DNA of 64,000 bases from Clostridium sp. BNL1100 (GTDB taxonomy: Bacteria; Bacillota; Clostridia; Acetivibrionales; DSM-1351), in NCBI RefSeq assembly GCF_000244875.1, contig NC_016791.1, positions 3,353,001-3,417,000 of the forward strand, read 5' to 3'. Under the pieces are notes generated by a model that was not told the DNA's origin, did no database searches, and saw only the letters and a list, made by a program, of their open reading frames with translations. Below are positions 46,431 to 54,516 of the stretch, piece after piece. Each line of letters opens with the position of its first letter. The first letter of the stretch is position 1. A program made the position numbers and the translations under genes.

Positions 46431-47273
46431 TTACTGTAATTTCTCCGGTTGGGTACCGTTATCTACAAACCTGCCCTGATGAGGAACTGATATTTCATTA
46501 AAATTCTGAACAAGGTATTCCATATGCCGTCTTAACTCCTCTCCATCCATTGGCATTCCGTGGCTTGGTATTGCCAGATGTGGCTTCAGTTCCGCAATAA
46601 GCTCTACGGACTTTCGTGCAGCATCCCAATCTGTAGTAAGGTATGCAGGAGGTCCTTTTATTTTTTCTTTCTGGGTAAGCACCGACATAAATGATTCCTG
46701 TTTTGTTGTGGTAAAAGCATCTCCTGCAATAAGGGTACTATCCTTTTCCCGGAATAAAGAAATATGCCCTCTGGTATGTCCGGGAGTATGAATCCATTTC
46801 CAGCCCTTCATGCCGGGTACACTTCCATCCTGAGGAAGTCCTGCTGCACGGTAGCCAAGATTAATACTGGTGTGCGGAAAAGCAGGAGACATTTTAGCTA
46901 CAAGTCCTTCATCCACCGATGAATCAGCCGTGGGGTAGTCCTTTTTTCCTGTGATGTAGGGCAATTCAAGAGAATGGGCGTATACCGGGACATCCCAGTC
47001 CTCAGAAAGTTTTATAACTGAGCCAACATGGTCAAAATGCCCGTGGGTCAGTATTATTGCCTTGGGGCGGCTTTCAACCCCAAATCGTTTTTTTGTACTT
47101 TCCATTATAAAGTCATGTGAGTTTTCAAGCCCGGTATCAACTAATACCCACTCCTTCGAATCTCCTACAATACAAGCACTGACAATTGTAAAATGAAGCA
47201 ACAGAATATCAGGTAAAACCTCCTCTGAGGAAGAAGTTAATTTCGACAAGCCATTGAGCATCTCATTTATCAT
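46431..47273 (-). CDS. MBL-fold metallo-hydrolase
   Basis: This 280-residue protein has the dinuclear metal motif THGHFDH (H77, H79, D81, H82), the HTPGHTRGH motif, and a late aspartate in LIAGDAF. It hydrolyses an ester, thioester or lactone-like bond; the substrate cannot be told. GGAGGA precedes the ATG. It follows the zinc alcohol dehydrogenase gene by 24 bases on the same strand, and the two may act together on an aldehyde-derived thioester. Confidence 0.88.
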   Translation of the reverse strand: MINEMLNGLSKLTSSSEEVLPDILLLHFTIVSACIVGDSKEWVLVDTGLENSHDFIMESTKKRFGVESRPKAIILTHGHFDHVGSVIKLSEDWDVPVYAHSLELPYITGKKDYPTADSSVDEGLVAKMSPAFPHTSINLGYRAAGLPQDGSVPGMKGWKWIHTPGHTRGHISLFREKDSTLIAGDAFTTTKQESFMSVLTQKEKIKGPPAYLTTDWDAARKSVELIAELKPHLAIPSHGMPMDGEELRRHMEYLVQNFNEISVPHQGRFVDNGTQPEKLQ

Positions 47274-47297
47274 AATTCAATCCTCCAAATCACATAG

Positions 47298-48425
47298 TTA
47301 GGGCTTTAATATGACCTTAATACAGTTATCCAGTTTTTTGTCAAATATTTCATAGGCATGTTCTCCCTCATCCAATTTGAGTTTATGGGTGATAATATCT
47401 GTAGCGTCAAACTTACCCTGCTTTATCAAATCCAGAATCCTCGGAACATAAGTCTGTGCAGGACACTGACCCATTTTGAGTGTAATATTTCTGGCAAAGA
47501 AATCTCCAAGTGGGAACATATTGTATCTCGCACCATAAACACCTACCATGGACACTGTTCCTCCTTTTCTTACAGCTTGGGTAGCTATTTCAATAGCAGA
47601 CTTTGAACCTCCCTGAAGTTTCAAAGCAGTCTCAATCATCTCAAATTTGGTCATCTTTCCATCCATTCCAACACAGTCAATTACCACATCTGCTCCGCCA
47701 TGAGTTATTTCCTTAATATATTCGCCTGTATTGTCGTGTTCCTCAAAATTGATAACTTCTGCTCCATACTGTTTTGCATGTTCAAGACGGTAATTAACGT
47801 AATCCACGGCAATTATTCTTTTCGCTCCATGGAAAGCCGCCCACTTTATGCTAAGAAGTCCTACAGGCCCACAGCCAAGCACTACAACCGTGTCGTCCTT
47901 CTTCACTCCACCGTTTTCTACTCCCCAATAAGAGGTGGGCAAAATATCTGTTAAAAAAAGCACCTGCTCATCAGCCAATTCTTCGGGAACAATAGTAGGC
48001 CCTACATTTCCATAGGGAACTCTCAGGTATTCAGCCTGTCCTCCGTCATATCCGCCGTAAGTCTTACTGTATCCTAAAATTCCGCCAACCTCTCCATTTG
48101 CGTTAGAATTATCGCATTGACTCCACAAGTCATGTTCACAGTACCAACAGTGTCCACATGAAACCGGAAAAGGGATTATAACCCTGTCTCCCTTTTTTAC
48201 CTTTTGAACGCCTTTTCCGGCATCTTCCACAATTCCCATAGTTTCATGTCCTAATATATATCCCAACGGCATATTGGGTATCATACCATGTATAAGGTGA
48301 AGGTCAGAGCCGCATATAGCAGTAGAAGTAACTTTTACAATTATATCGTCATCGTTTTTTATTTCGGGATCACCAACATTCCTTACTTTAACGTTTTTTA
48401 TTCCTTCATATAAAATAGCTTTCAT
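47298..48425 (-). CDS. Zinc-dependent alcohol dehydrogenase (FdhA/MDR type)
   Basis: This 375-residue enzyme has catalytic-zinc ligands C38 in AICGSD and H60-E61 in GHET, the structural-zinc cysteines C90, C93, C96 and C104, and an NAD motif VVLGCGPVGLL. It resembles glutathione-independent formaldehyde dehydrogenase-like medium-chain dehydrogenases. The ATG at 48425 follows GGAGG; an ATG at 48446 is less likely. It is divergent from the manganese catalase gene and upstream of the MBL gene. The substrate is unproven. Confidence 0.88.
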   Translation of the reverse strand: MKAILYEGIKNVKVRNVGDPEIKNDDDIIVKVTSTAICGSDLHLIHGMIPNMPLGYILGHETMGIVEDAGKGVQKVKKGDRVIIPFPVSCGHCWYCEHDLWSQCDNSNANGEVGGILGYSKTYGGYDGGQAEYLRVPYGNVGPTIVPEELADEQVLFLTDILPTSYWGVENGGVKKDDTVVVLGCGPVGLLSIKWAAFHGAKRIIAVDYVNYRLEHAKQYGAEVINFEEHDNTGEYIKEITHGGADVVIDCVGMDGKMTKFEMIETALKLQGGSKSAIEIATQAVRKGGTVSMVGVYGARYNMFPLGDFFARNITLKMGQCPAQTYVPRILDLIKQGKFDATDIITHKLKLDEGEHAYEIFDKKLDNCIKVILKP

Positions 48426-48582
48426 ATTATCCTCCATAAGCTGCATATTTTTGTTGTTGAAAACTATATTTAAAAATATCTTTGCCTATGAGAATAATTA
48501 ATATTCGATGCAATAATTGTAGAATATTTTATTAAATACTACAAATTCTAATACCAAATAGTTTAAAAAAGGAGATAACATT

Positions 48583-49275
48583 ATGTTTAAACATGATAAA
48601 GCACTTTTACAGGATGTTCAGGTAGACGGTCCAAATCCTAATTATGCAGCAATGCTTCAGGAACAGCTGGGCGGCCCTCAGGGTGAACTTAAAGCTGCGT
48701 TGCAGTATCTTTCACAGAGTTTCAGGATAAAAGATCCCGAGATAAAAGACTTGTTTTTGGATATCGCCTCGGAAGAATTGAGCCATATGGAAATGGTTGC
48801 ACAAACAGTAAATTTACTGAACGGTCATGTTCTTGATGCAAAAAATGCCACTGTAGGCAACATAGAAGCCCACGTTTTAACCGGACTTACACCTATGCTA
48901 AGCAATGCTTCAGGCCAGTTATGGACAGCTGCTTATGTTAATGAAACAGGAGACCTTCCGGCTGACATTCTTTCAAACATTGCAGCAGAGCAACGTGCCA
49001 AGGTAGTTTATGAATATCTTTACAGACAGATAACAGATAAAGGTGTAAGACGTACCATAGATTTTCTTCTGAACCGTGAGGAAGCCCATAACACTATGTT
49101 CAGAGAGGCCTTTAACAAAATTCAGGATACCGGTTCATTAAAGGACTGGGGAATCACTAAGGATTCAAAACTTTACTTTAACCTATCAACTCCGGGAGAT
49201 CAGTTCTTTAATGCCGATAACCCACAGCCTGCAAGTTTTCAAAATCCTAATCCACAACAGCCGCAGCAGCATTAA
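48583..49275 (+). CDS. Manganese catalase (CotJC-like)
   Basis: This 230-residue four-helix protein has the di-manganese ligands E35, E65 and H68 (EELSHME), with E/H pairs repeated in NREEAHNTMF. It should remove hydrogen peroxide. It is shorter than the usual 270-300-residue catalases and close to the CotJC spore-coat form; the Gln/Pro-rich tail also fits. AAAAGGAGA precedes the ATG. No cotJA or cotJB gene is adjacent. Confidence 0.88.
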   Translation: MFKHDKALLQDVQVDGPNPNYAAMLQEQLGGPQGELKAALQYLSQSFRIKDPEIKDLFLDIASEELSHMEMVAQTVNLLNGHVLDAKNATVGNIEAHVLTGLTPMLSNASGQLWTAAYVNETGDLPADILSNIAAEQRAKVVYEYLYRQITDKGVRRTIDFLLNREEAHNTMFREAFNKIQDTGSLKDWGITKDSKLYFNLSTPGDQFFNADNPQPASFQNPNPQQPQQH

Positions 49276-49279
49276 TCAC

Positions 49280-49318
49280 AAGAGGTGCATGGATTGTATT
49301 TATCCCTGCACCTCTTTT
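49280..49318 (+). terminator. Terminator after the manganese catalase gene
   Basis: AAGAGGTGCA pairs perfectly with TGCACCTCTT, followed by TTTAC on the plus strand. Confidence 0.75.
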
Positions 49319-49321
49319 ACT

Positions 49322-49492
49322 TTATTTTTTAATAAATTTGCTTTGTCCAAATATTATAGCAAGTGCTATAAGAATTATTATTATTGAGTTTACATTATCT
49401 GAGATAAAATGTGCCCTTTTTAATACAAGTGTCATTATTAATAAGAATGATAAAATGATCCTAACAATCAGAAGCTTTTTTTTACTTTTCAT
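49322..49492 (-). CDS. Small two-segment membrane protein
   Basis: A 56-residue frame starts with MKSKKKLLIVRIILSF and has two hydrophobic segments (about residues 7-24 and 34-49). AAAAGGAAA lies 6-8 bases before the ATG. It follows the frameshifted small membrane ORF and the P-loop kinase on the same strand. I do not recognise the family. It could be a leaderless membrane peptide or a chance frame, but the start signal and the repeated two-segment pattern next door favour a gene. Confidence 0.5.
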   Translation of the reverse strand: MKSKKKLLIVRIILSFLLIMTLVLKRAHFISDNVNSIIIILIALAIIFGQSKFIKK

Positions 49493-49532
49493 AGTTGTTT
49501 TCCTTTTAATACATTTTCTATTAATACATTTT

Positions 49533-49750
49533 CTATGTAGGATTTTTACTATTTATAGCTTTTAGAATAAAAAGGGTACATATTACTATTATTGAACAAA
49601 GGAACAATATAGTACACACTAAAGCCATAATACCACTATTAAAACCCGATGATGTCAATTCTCCTCCACCTGACTGACTAAAAATATCACCTATAAAAAA
49701 CCGATTATAAAGGTTAATATTCCGTATATGATAATCTTAAAGGTTTTCAT
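49533..49750 (-). pseudogene. Small membrane protein with a one-base frameshift in a T6 run
   Basis: The ATG at 49750 follows AGGAGGT. The frame MKTFKIIIYGILTFIIGF hits a stop, but adding one T to the T6 run (plus-strand A6 at 49695-49700) opens 72 codons: two membrane segments around a SGGGELTSSG loop, ending at the TAG at 49533-49535. It overlaps the end of the kinase gene by 14 bases. Either it is broken, varies by slippage, or the base is a sequencing error. Confidence 0.6.
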
Positions 49751-50282
49751 AAGTACCTCCTTTTTTGGTCAATAAAACAAGATCAAGGACAATGTTTAAT
49801 ATAATTTCCAAATTTAACAAACTATCAAGATAGTATTCGTCCTCTAATAATTCAATTTTACATTTAGAATAGTATGATAAAACTTCTTCAAAGGTTTTAA
49901 AATATTGATTCGGAGACGGATTAATAAATCTATCCTTAAGTCTATTCCTCCAAACATCCAAATCAGAACAATCACAATAAAAAGTAAATACTCTGCAATT
50001 CTTAAAATCAATTTTTGATAAGAACAAATTCCAACTATCAGTATTAGATAAGCCGATATCAACAATTATATCTGTACAATTATTTATGTTAGTCTGGATC
50101 ATTTTTGCTAACAAGTCGTAAGTAATGCTATTATTTAGTGAATTATCATCTATGTAATATGATATGACATCAAATATATTATCTTTTCTTAATATAGAAA
50201 CCTTTATTTTATCGCTCAAGGCATCTGTTATAGTTGTTTTCCCTGTTGCGGCCTTACCCCTGAAAAAGTAAATGTTAGACAT
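49737..50282 (-). CDS. P-loop kinase-like protein
   Basis: This 181-residue protein has Walker A GKAATGKT at residues 9-16 and a small nucleotide-kinase-like fold, with an aspartate-rich strand (TDIIVDIGL) at the Walker B position. Such proteins phosphorylate small molecules or nucleotides; zeta-toxin and chloramphenicol phosphotransferase-like members also occur. No antitoxin gene is next to it. GAGGT precedes the ATG. It follows the GyrI-like gene by 14 bases and overlaps the small membrane ORF downstream. Confidence 0.72.
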   Translation of the reverse strand: MSNIYFFRGKAATGKTTITDALSDKIKVSILRKDNIFDVISYYIDDNSLNNSITYDLLAKMIQTNINNCTDIIVDIGLSNTDSWNLFLSKIDFKNCRVFTFYCDCSDLDVWRNRLKDRFINPSPNQYFKTFEEVLSYYSKCKIELLEDEYYLDSLLNLEIILNIVLDLVLLTKKGGTYENL

Positions 50283-50296
50283 TTATTTACCTCATT

Positions 50297-50815
50297 TTAA
50301 ATAATTTTTTTACACGGCAAAAAATATCCGAAAGTGAAGATATTATTACCATCTTCTTTGATATTTGCATAATTATCGAATGAATAGTATTCCATTGAAA
50401 TCCCAACGATTGAGTAATCAGGCATATACCCGTTTTCTCTCATTATTTTCTCGGTTTTAGTATGTGCCCCCTTTTCCAGATTAGAAGTGTTTCCTTTTAT
50501 CCAGCCAATCCCTATTAGACAGTCAGGGATGTCACGATGTGAAAATCCGTTTGGAACCGTAGTATCCGGCTTTGTAAATATCCCTGCAATATAAGTAAAC
50601 TCTTTAGTCTTCGGATTGTAATCACCCATCCAACCAATTGTGTCCCCTCTGGGAGATACTCTCTCAGGCATGCTCTGAAGAAATTCATTTGTGCCATTAT
50701 TTAACATATTATTCCACAATTCCGGAACAGGATTTTTCTTGCCAACAATAATCTCCTTACCGATTAGTCTTACTGCCTTGAAGTTTTGCACTTCAAAAGA
50801 AATTTTCAACCCCAT
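50297..50815 (-). CDS. GyrI-like small-molecule-binding protein
   Basis: This 172-residue protein is a stand-alone effector-binding (GyrI/AraC-E) domain. It begins with the strand VQNFKAVRLIGKEI and has the family segments IGWMGDYNPKT and FTYIAGIF. These domains bind cationic drugs or other hydrophobic ligands, and have no DNA-binding part here. GGAGGA precedes the ATG. It heads a unit with the P-loop kinase, so the pair may handle a small toxic ligand; this is an inference. Confidence 0.75.
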   Translation of the reverse strand: MGLKISFEVQNFKAVRLIGKEIIVGKKNPVPELWNNMLNNGTNEFLQSMPERVSPRGDTIGWMGDYNPKTKEFTYIAGIFTKPDTTVPNGFSHRDIPDCLIGIGWIKGNTSNLEKGAHTKTEKIMRENGYMPDYSIVGISMEYYSFDNYANIKEDGNNIFTFGYFLPCKKII

Positions 50816-51209
50816 AACATCCTCCAGTGTCTTAATTTCAATAATTTTAATATAATAAAACTTGCCAGTCTATTATGGATGCAACAACAACTATCTGCTC
50901 CCTAACCAAAAAATAATAGTATATCAGAATATATAAAGTTGAAAATAAAAGAAATGATAATATGGCCAGTCTTATATTATTCCTCCTATAAATTTAGTCC
51001 TGTATATTATACCACATCGCTCTAAAATCAAATGCTTTAGCCATGTATTGCTTTTCCATCTCTTAAAAGGATATTTTATTTATTTTGTTTCTATTTATAA
51101 ATTAAAGCAGTTCTTTCGCTTCATATTTATTTGACTGCGAATAATTTCTTTTTATGGTCATCCTCTTTTTATATGGTGTATTATTTTATTCCTTAGCCAC
51201 TTATAAATA
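50816..51209. other. AT-rich intergenic region
   Basis: About 390 bp without a supported gene. On the minus strand an AGGAGG at 50982-50987 is followed by an open frame with one hydrophobic segment, but no ATG, GTG or TTG sits at the right distance. The right end leads to the promoter of the DUF1646 leader. Confidence 0.4.
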
Positions 51210-51238
51210 TTGTACAATTTTTTTCACCGTGTTATAAT
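51210..51238 (+). promoter_or_regulatory. Promoter of the DUF1646 leader
   Basis: TTGTAC at 51210-51215 is followed after 17 bases by TATAAT at 51233-51238. This places a start near 51245, about 200 bases before the first coding sequence. Confidence 0.65.
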
Positions 51239-51244
51239 AACCGT

Positions 51245-51350
51245 AAGTTAATAAAGTTCTTTTCGGTTGAACGGATAATTTCCGTTTTCAAGAGTTTTAG
51301 GCTTCTGGGGTGGGAAGCTCGTATGTTTACGAGTTTTCCACCTTTTTTGC
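51245..51350 (+). promoter_or_regulatory. Candidate riboswitch leader, possible Na+-I (DUF1646) class
   Basis: The leader contains a hairpin at 51267-51291 (ACGGA/TCCGT core) and a small GCTTC/GAAGC stem at 51301-51318. The right arm of that stem lies inside the left arm of a strong terminator at 51309-51342, so the two are mutually exclusive. This is the layout of a transcription-attenuating riboswitch. The DUF1646 RNA motif is reported as a Na+-sensing riboswitch in front of DUF1646 genes, and a DUF1646-like gene is downstream. The aptamer consensus was not checked, so the class is inferred. Confidence 0.6.
51309..51348 (+). terminator. Leader terminator before the DUF1646 operon
   Basis: GGTGGGAAGCTCGTA pairs with TACGAGTTTTCCACC (two G-U or mismatch positions) around a 4-base loop, followed by six T residues. 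Confidence 0.85.
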
Positions 51351-51445
51351 GTTCTTATTTAGAAAAATCTGGTTCTCGTAACATAAATTACTTCCCAATA
51401 TTTGAAAGTTCCCCGGCTGCATTTTGAGTAAAGGGGGTGACTCTA

Positions 51446-51538
51446 ATGAATAATATAAAAAGGCATCTTATTATGGTAATTTGCTATGTTGTAGCCGCAA
51501 TTGGAATTGTAATAGTTTTAGCTAACTTTATGAAATAA
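51446..51538 (+). CDS. 30-residue single-pass membrane peptide
   Basis: A short frame starts MNNIKRHLIMVICYVV and continues as one hydrophobic segment, ending ANFMK. AAGGGGGTGA lies 6 bases before the ATG, a very strong site. It ends 23 bases before the DUF1646 permease gene, so they share a transcript. Such peptides sometimes are small subunits of transporters (as KdpF is). I do not recognise this one. Confidence 0.65.
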   Translation: MNNIKRHLIMVICYVVAAIGIVIVLANFMK

Positions 51539-51561
51539 AAAGAACTTTTGGAGGATATTAA

Positions 51562-52617
51562 ATGATTATCGGACTTTTGATTGTACTAGCATTAATATTG
51601 ATACTACCCTTTGTATTTAAGCCCATAGAGCATAATCTGGAGTACTTTCTGCTTGTTATGGGAGTTGCAGCAACATTAATTTCAGGTACACTCTCTACAG
51701 GCTTACTTCTGCATATATTCGAAAACTATCTTCTTTATTTTATAACCGGTGCAGTGCTGGTGGCCGGATTTATTTTCAGGATTTCAGTGGGCAAAATCAA
51801 GAAATTTGTAGGATATGCCACAGAGCGTTTACCTATAAGCATCTTTGTTTTTCTGCTAATAATAGTCCTAGGTCTGGTTTCCAGTCTGATTACAGCTATA
51901 ATCGCCGCTTTGATACTTGTTGAGATAGTGCACGCCCTACCGTTCAAGCACAGTCAGAAGGTAAAGCTAACTGTAATATCCTGTTTTGCAATTGGTTTGG
52001 GTTCAGCCCTTACTCCTATCGGAGAGCCTCTTTCAACTATTGTTGTATCCTCTTTGAAAGCCGATTTTACGTATCTTTTCAGAAACATAGGTATATATGT
52101 TATTCCCGGAGTCCTTGTTATGGCAATACTAGGAGCTGTGGTTGCAAGAATGATGCATAAGGCAAACCAAAATGAAATTGTGGGTGAAAATAGCTGGAAG
52201 GACGAAAATGAAGGGGTTTTGGAACTGGAAAGCATAAAAGCAGTATTTATTCGTGCCATAAAAATATTTTTATTTATAATAGCTTTAGAACTGCTGGGTT
52301 CCGGGTTTAAGCCCCTTATAAACACATATGTCATTCATTTGCCCAGCATGGTTTTATACTGGATAAATATATCTTCTGCCGTACTGGACAATGCAACACT
52401 TGCAGCTGCCGAGGTAAGCCCTGCTATGAGTACTAAACAGATTCAGGCGATTCTTATGGGGCTGCTGCTAAGCGGTGGAATGCTTATTCCCGGCAATATT
52501 CCGAATATTATATCCGCAGGGAAACTGGGTATCAAGAGTCGTGAATGGGCAAAAATCGGACTTCCTCTGGGTTTGGTACTGCTTATTATTTATTTTTTAG
52601 TAGTATTCTTTATATAG
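51562..52617 (+). CDS. DUF1646-family cation permease
   Basis: This 351-residue protein has about ten hydrophobic segments. Two inverted-repeat-like signature regions (SALTPIGEPLSTIVV near residue 148 and MLIPGNIPNIISAGK near 310) resemble the ion-transporter fold of NhaD/ArsB-type antiporters. The length and motif fit DUF1646, a putative Na+ transporter family. GGAGG precedes the ATG. The leader and 30-residue peptide ORF upstream support regulated ion transport. The substrate is inferred from family knowledge. Confidence 0.78.
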   Translation: MIIGLLIVLALILILPFVFKPIEHNLEYFLLVMGVAATLISGTLSTGLLLHIFENYLLYFITGAVLVAGFIFRISVGKIKKFVGYATERLPISIFVFLLIIVLGLVSSLITAIIAALILVEIVHALPFKHSQKVKLTVISCFAIGLGSALTPIGEPLSTIVVSSLKADFTYLFRNIGIYVIPGVLVMAILGAVVARMMHKANQNEIVGENSWKDENEGVLELESIKAVFIRAIKIFLFIIALELLGSGFKPLINTYVIHLPSMVLYWINISSAVLDNATLAAAEVSPAMSTKQIQAILMGLLLSGGMLIPGNIPNIISAGKLGIKSREWAKIGLPLGLVLLIIYFLVVFFI

Positions 52618-52628
52618 GAAGATAAAAA

Positions 52629-52682
52629 AAATAAGCGTAATAACCGAAATTCATTTTAACACTTCGGTAATTATGCTTATTT
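52629..52682. terminator. Bidirectional terminator between DUF1646 and DUF1858 genes
   Basis: AATAAGCGTAATAACCGA pairs with TCGGTAATTATGCTTATT with two mismatches across a 17-base loop. T-runs lie on both strands. Confidence 0.78.
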
Positions 52683-52705
52683 TAGTCCTGCTATTCCTAT
52701 TAGAA

Positions 52706-52900
52706 TTATTCCTTTATTGCCTCATTAAGTTCTTTTATTAATTCATCTACATTTATACCGTGAGCCATGGCACCCTGTTCTATGTTCTCAAACCTTGCTG
52801 CCATACATCCGAAACAGTGCATTCCGTGGTTCATCAATATTTCTGCAGTTTTAGGATATTTTTCAACTATATCAGTTATTGACCAGTCCTTTGTTATCAT
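52706..52900 (-). CDS. DUF1858 domain protein (hybrid-cluster-associated redox disulfide)
   Basis: This 64-residue protein has the pattern WSITDIVEKYPKTAEILMNHG followed by a CxxC pair in HCFGCMAARFE. DUF1858 proteins are small redox-disulfide carriers often next to hybrid-cluster or other reductases. AGGAGGT precedes the ATG. It lies downstream of the Old Yellow Enzyme gene on the same strand, so it may serve as its redox partner; that is an inference. Confidence 0.85.
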   Translation of the reverse strand: MITKDWSITDIVEKYPKTAEILMNHGMHCFGCMAARFENIEQGAMAHGINVDELIKELNEAIKE

Positions 52901-52939
52901 TTTATCACCTCCTTACGGGATTAATTTATTAATCTCAAT

Positions 52940-53929
52940 TTATATACCCATTGCGCGGGCAGCCCAATCAGAATCATTCAAAATTGCTCTGCCTACTCCT
53001 ATCAAATCAGCCTTTCCATCAGCTAAAAGCTGTTCTGCCGACTCCGGCTCGGTAATTCCTCCGGTAAGTATAACAGGAATGGAAACCTGCTCCTTGATTG
53101 CCTTTGTCAAAGGCCAGAAGTAACCCTGCTCATTTATATCCGGCTTAATGTAGCCGCAAAAGCCCCCTGAAATATCCAGAGCTGCCACGCCTGCTTTTTG
53201 AAACTCACTGGCTGCTATAATGCTATCCTCTAATGTGGTACCACCCTCCATATAATCGGATGCCCCAAGTCTCAGAAAAACGGTAAAGTCCTCTCCTACT
53301 GCTTTTTTTACAGCATCAATTACCTGAAGGTGTATTTTTATTCTATTTAAAACATTTCCGCCATATTCATCGGAACGCTTATTACTAATCGGAGATAAAA
53401 ACTGGCTCAGAAGGTAACCATGGGCTGAATGTATCTCAACACCGTCAAAGCCCGCTTCCTTAACCCTTTTGGCAGCATTTGCAAACGAACTTATTACACT
53501 CTTTATTTCTTCCGTGGTAAGCTCTCCGGGAACGACATTCGGATTTCTCGGATGTGGTACGGCAGAAGGGCCTACAGGACTGTTTCCTGTTATTTCGGCA
53601 GACGTAGCACTTCCTGCATGATTAATCTGCATTATGGCTTTAGAGCCGTTTTTGTGGATTACATCCGATAATTTCTTTAGATTCTCTATTACACTGTCAT
53701 CAGCTATGGACAACTGATTAGCGCTGGCTTTGCCTTCCTTGCTTATATAACTGTGTTCAATAATTATAAGACCTATATGGCCTCCCTTTGACTTTTCATC
53801 GTAGTAGTCAATAATAGCCCGGCTTACTTTCCCGTCATCCTCTGACTTTGCAGTAGCCATGGGCGGCATAACCAATCTGTTGCTTAGTTTCAGATTTCCT
53901 ACACTTAACGGCTTATGCAGCAATTCCAC
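52940..53929 (-). CDS. Old Yellow Enzyme family NADH:flavin oxidoreductase
   Basis: This 329-residue FMN barrel enzyme has the family motif HSAHGYLLSQFLSP near residue 165, the RSDEYGG segment after it, and an ILTGGI strand near the end. It reduces C=C bonds in unsaturated aldehydes, ketones or nitro compounds. The GTG at 53929 is chosen because GGAGGTAG lies 5-7 bases upstream; the ATG at 53944 would place no site before it. It is divergent from an ArsR-type regulator with an inverted-repeat operator between them. Confidence 0.88.
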   Translation of the reverse strand: MELLHKPLSVGNLKLSNRLVMPPMATAKSEDDGKVSRAIIDYYDEKSKGGHIGLIIIEHSYISKEGKASANQLSIADDSVIENLKKLSDVIHKNGSKAIMQINHAGSATSAEITGNSPVGPSAVPHPRNPNVVPGELTTEEIKSVISSFANAAKRVKEAGFDGVEIHSAHGYLLSQFLSPISNKRSDEYGGNVLNRIKIHLQVIDAVKKAVGEDFTVFLRLGASDYMEGGTTLEDSIIAASEFQKAGVAALDISGGFCGYIKPDINEQGYFWPLTKAIKEQVSIPVILTGGITEPESAEQLLADGKADLIGVGRAILNDSDWAARAMGI

Positions 53930-54008
53930 AATATCTACCTCCATACATAATTATCAAACTTTAAAAGATACTTATTATTATATTCTAAAATTTAAAGTTT
54001 ACTTATGT

Positions 54009-54038
54009 TAAATAGTTCAAATATAATTGAACTATTTA
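54009..54038. promoter_or_regulatory. Inverted-repeat operator for the ArsR-type regulator
   Basis: A perfect 12-base palindrome (TAAATAGTTCAA and its complement) is separated by 6 bases. It lies between the two divergent genes, where an ArsR repressor could control both promoters. Confidence 0.75.
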
Positions 54039-54106
54039 AATATATCACAGCCTGTGGTATAATTCAATAGTATATTAAATTAAAATAATACAGGAGGTAC
54101 AGAAAC

Positions 54107-54406
54107 TTGCGGGAATTATTTCATCCTACAGCAGAACAAATGTGTTTATCTACTGTTTTAAATGCCCTTGGTGACCCTACCCGACTTCAGATTATTAAAA
54201 ACCTTGCCCATCAGGAGGAAACCACCTGTGCATGCTGTAATATAGACTTGACCAAGTCTGCCCTTTCCCATCACTTTAAGGTTTTAAGGGAATCCGGCAT
54301 TATAAATGTACGGATTGAGGGTAAACAAAGGTTTATGTCCATTAGGTATGATGAATTAGACGCAAGATTTCCGGGGTTATTGGAATCTGTAATAAGGAGT
54401 ATTTGA
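54107..54406 (+). CDS. ArsR-family winged-helix regulator
   Basis: This 99-residue protein has a wHTH with recognition helix LTKSALSHHFKVLRESG and a beta-wing with GKQRFMSIRYDEL. A CACC pair (near residue 43) lies just before the recognition helix and could sense metal or redox state. It starts with TTG after AGGAGGT. It is divergent from the Old Yellow Enzyme gene and probably represses it. A terminator follows. Confidence 0.87.
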   Translation: MRELFHPTAEQMCLSTVLNALGDPTRLQIIKNLAHQEETTCACCNIDLTKSALSHHFKVLRESGIINVRIEGKQRFMSIRYDELDARFPGLLESVIRSI

Positions 54407-54414
54407 TTTTCGTT

Positions 54415-54459
54415 AAAAAAGCATGAACCGGCAATTTTATGCCAATCCATGCTTTTTTT
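54415..54459 (+). terminator. Terminator after the ArsR gene
   Basis: AAAAAAGCATG pairs perfectly with CATGCTTTTTT and is followed by further T residues. Confidence 0.78.
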
Positions 54460-54516
54460 ATGTATATTAAATTAAATATCACACAGGAACTATTCTGAAC
54501 TTGAATTTATCAAATT

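Noticed and set aside
50847-50987. Minus-strand hydrophobic frame after AGGAGG
   Set aside because: No ATG, GTG or TTG lies at a proper distance from the site.
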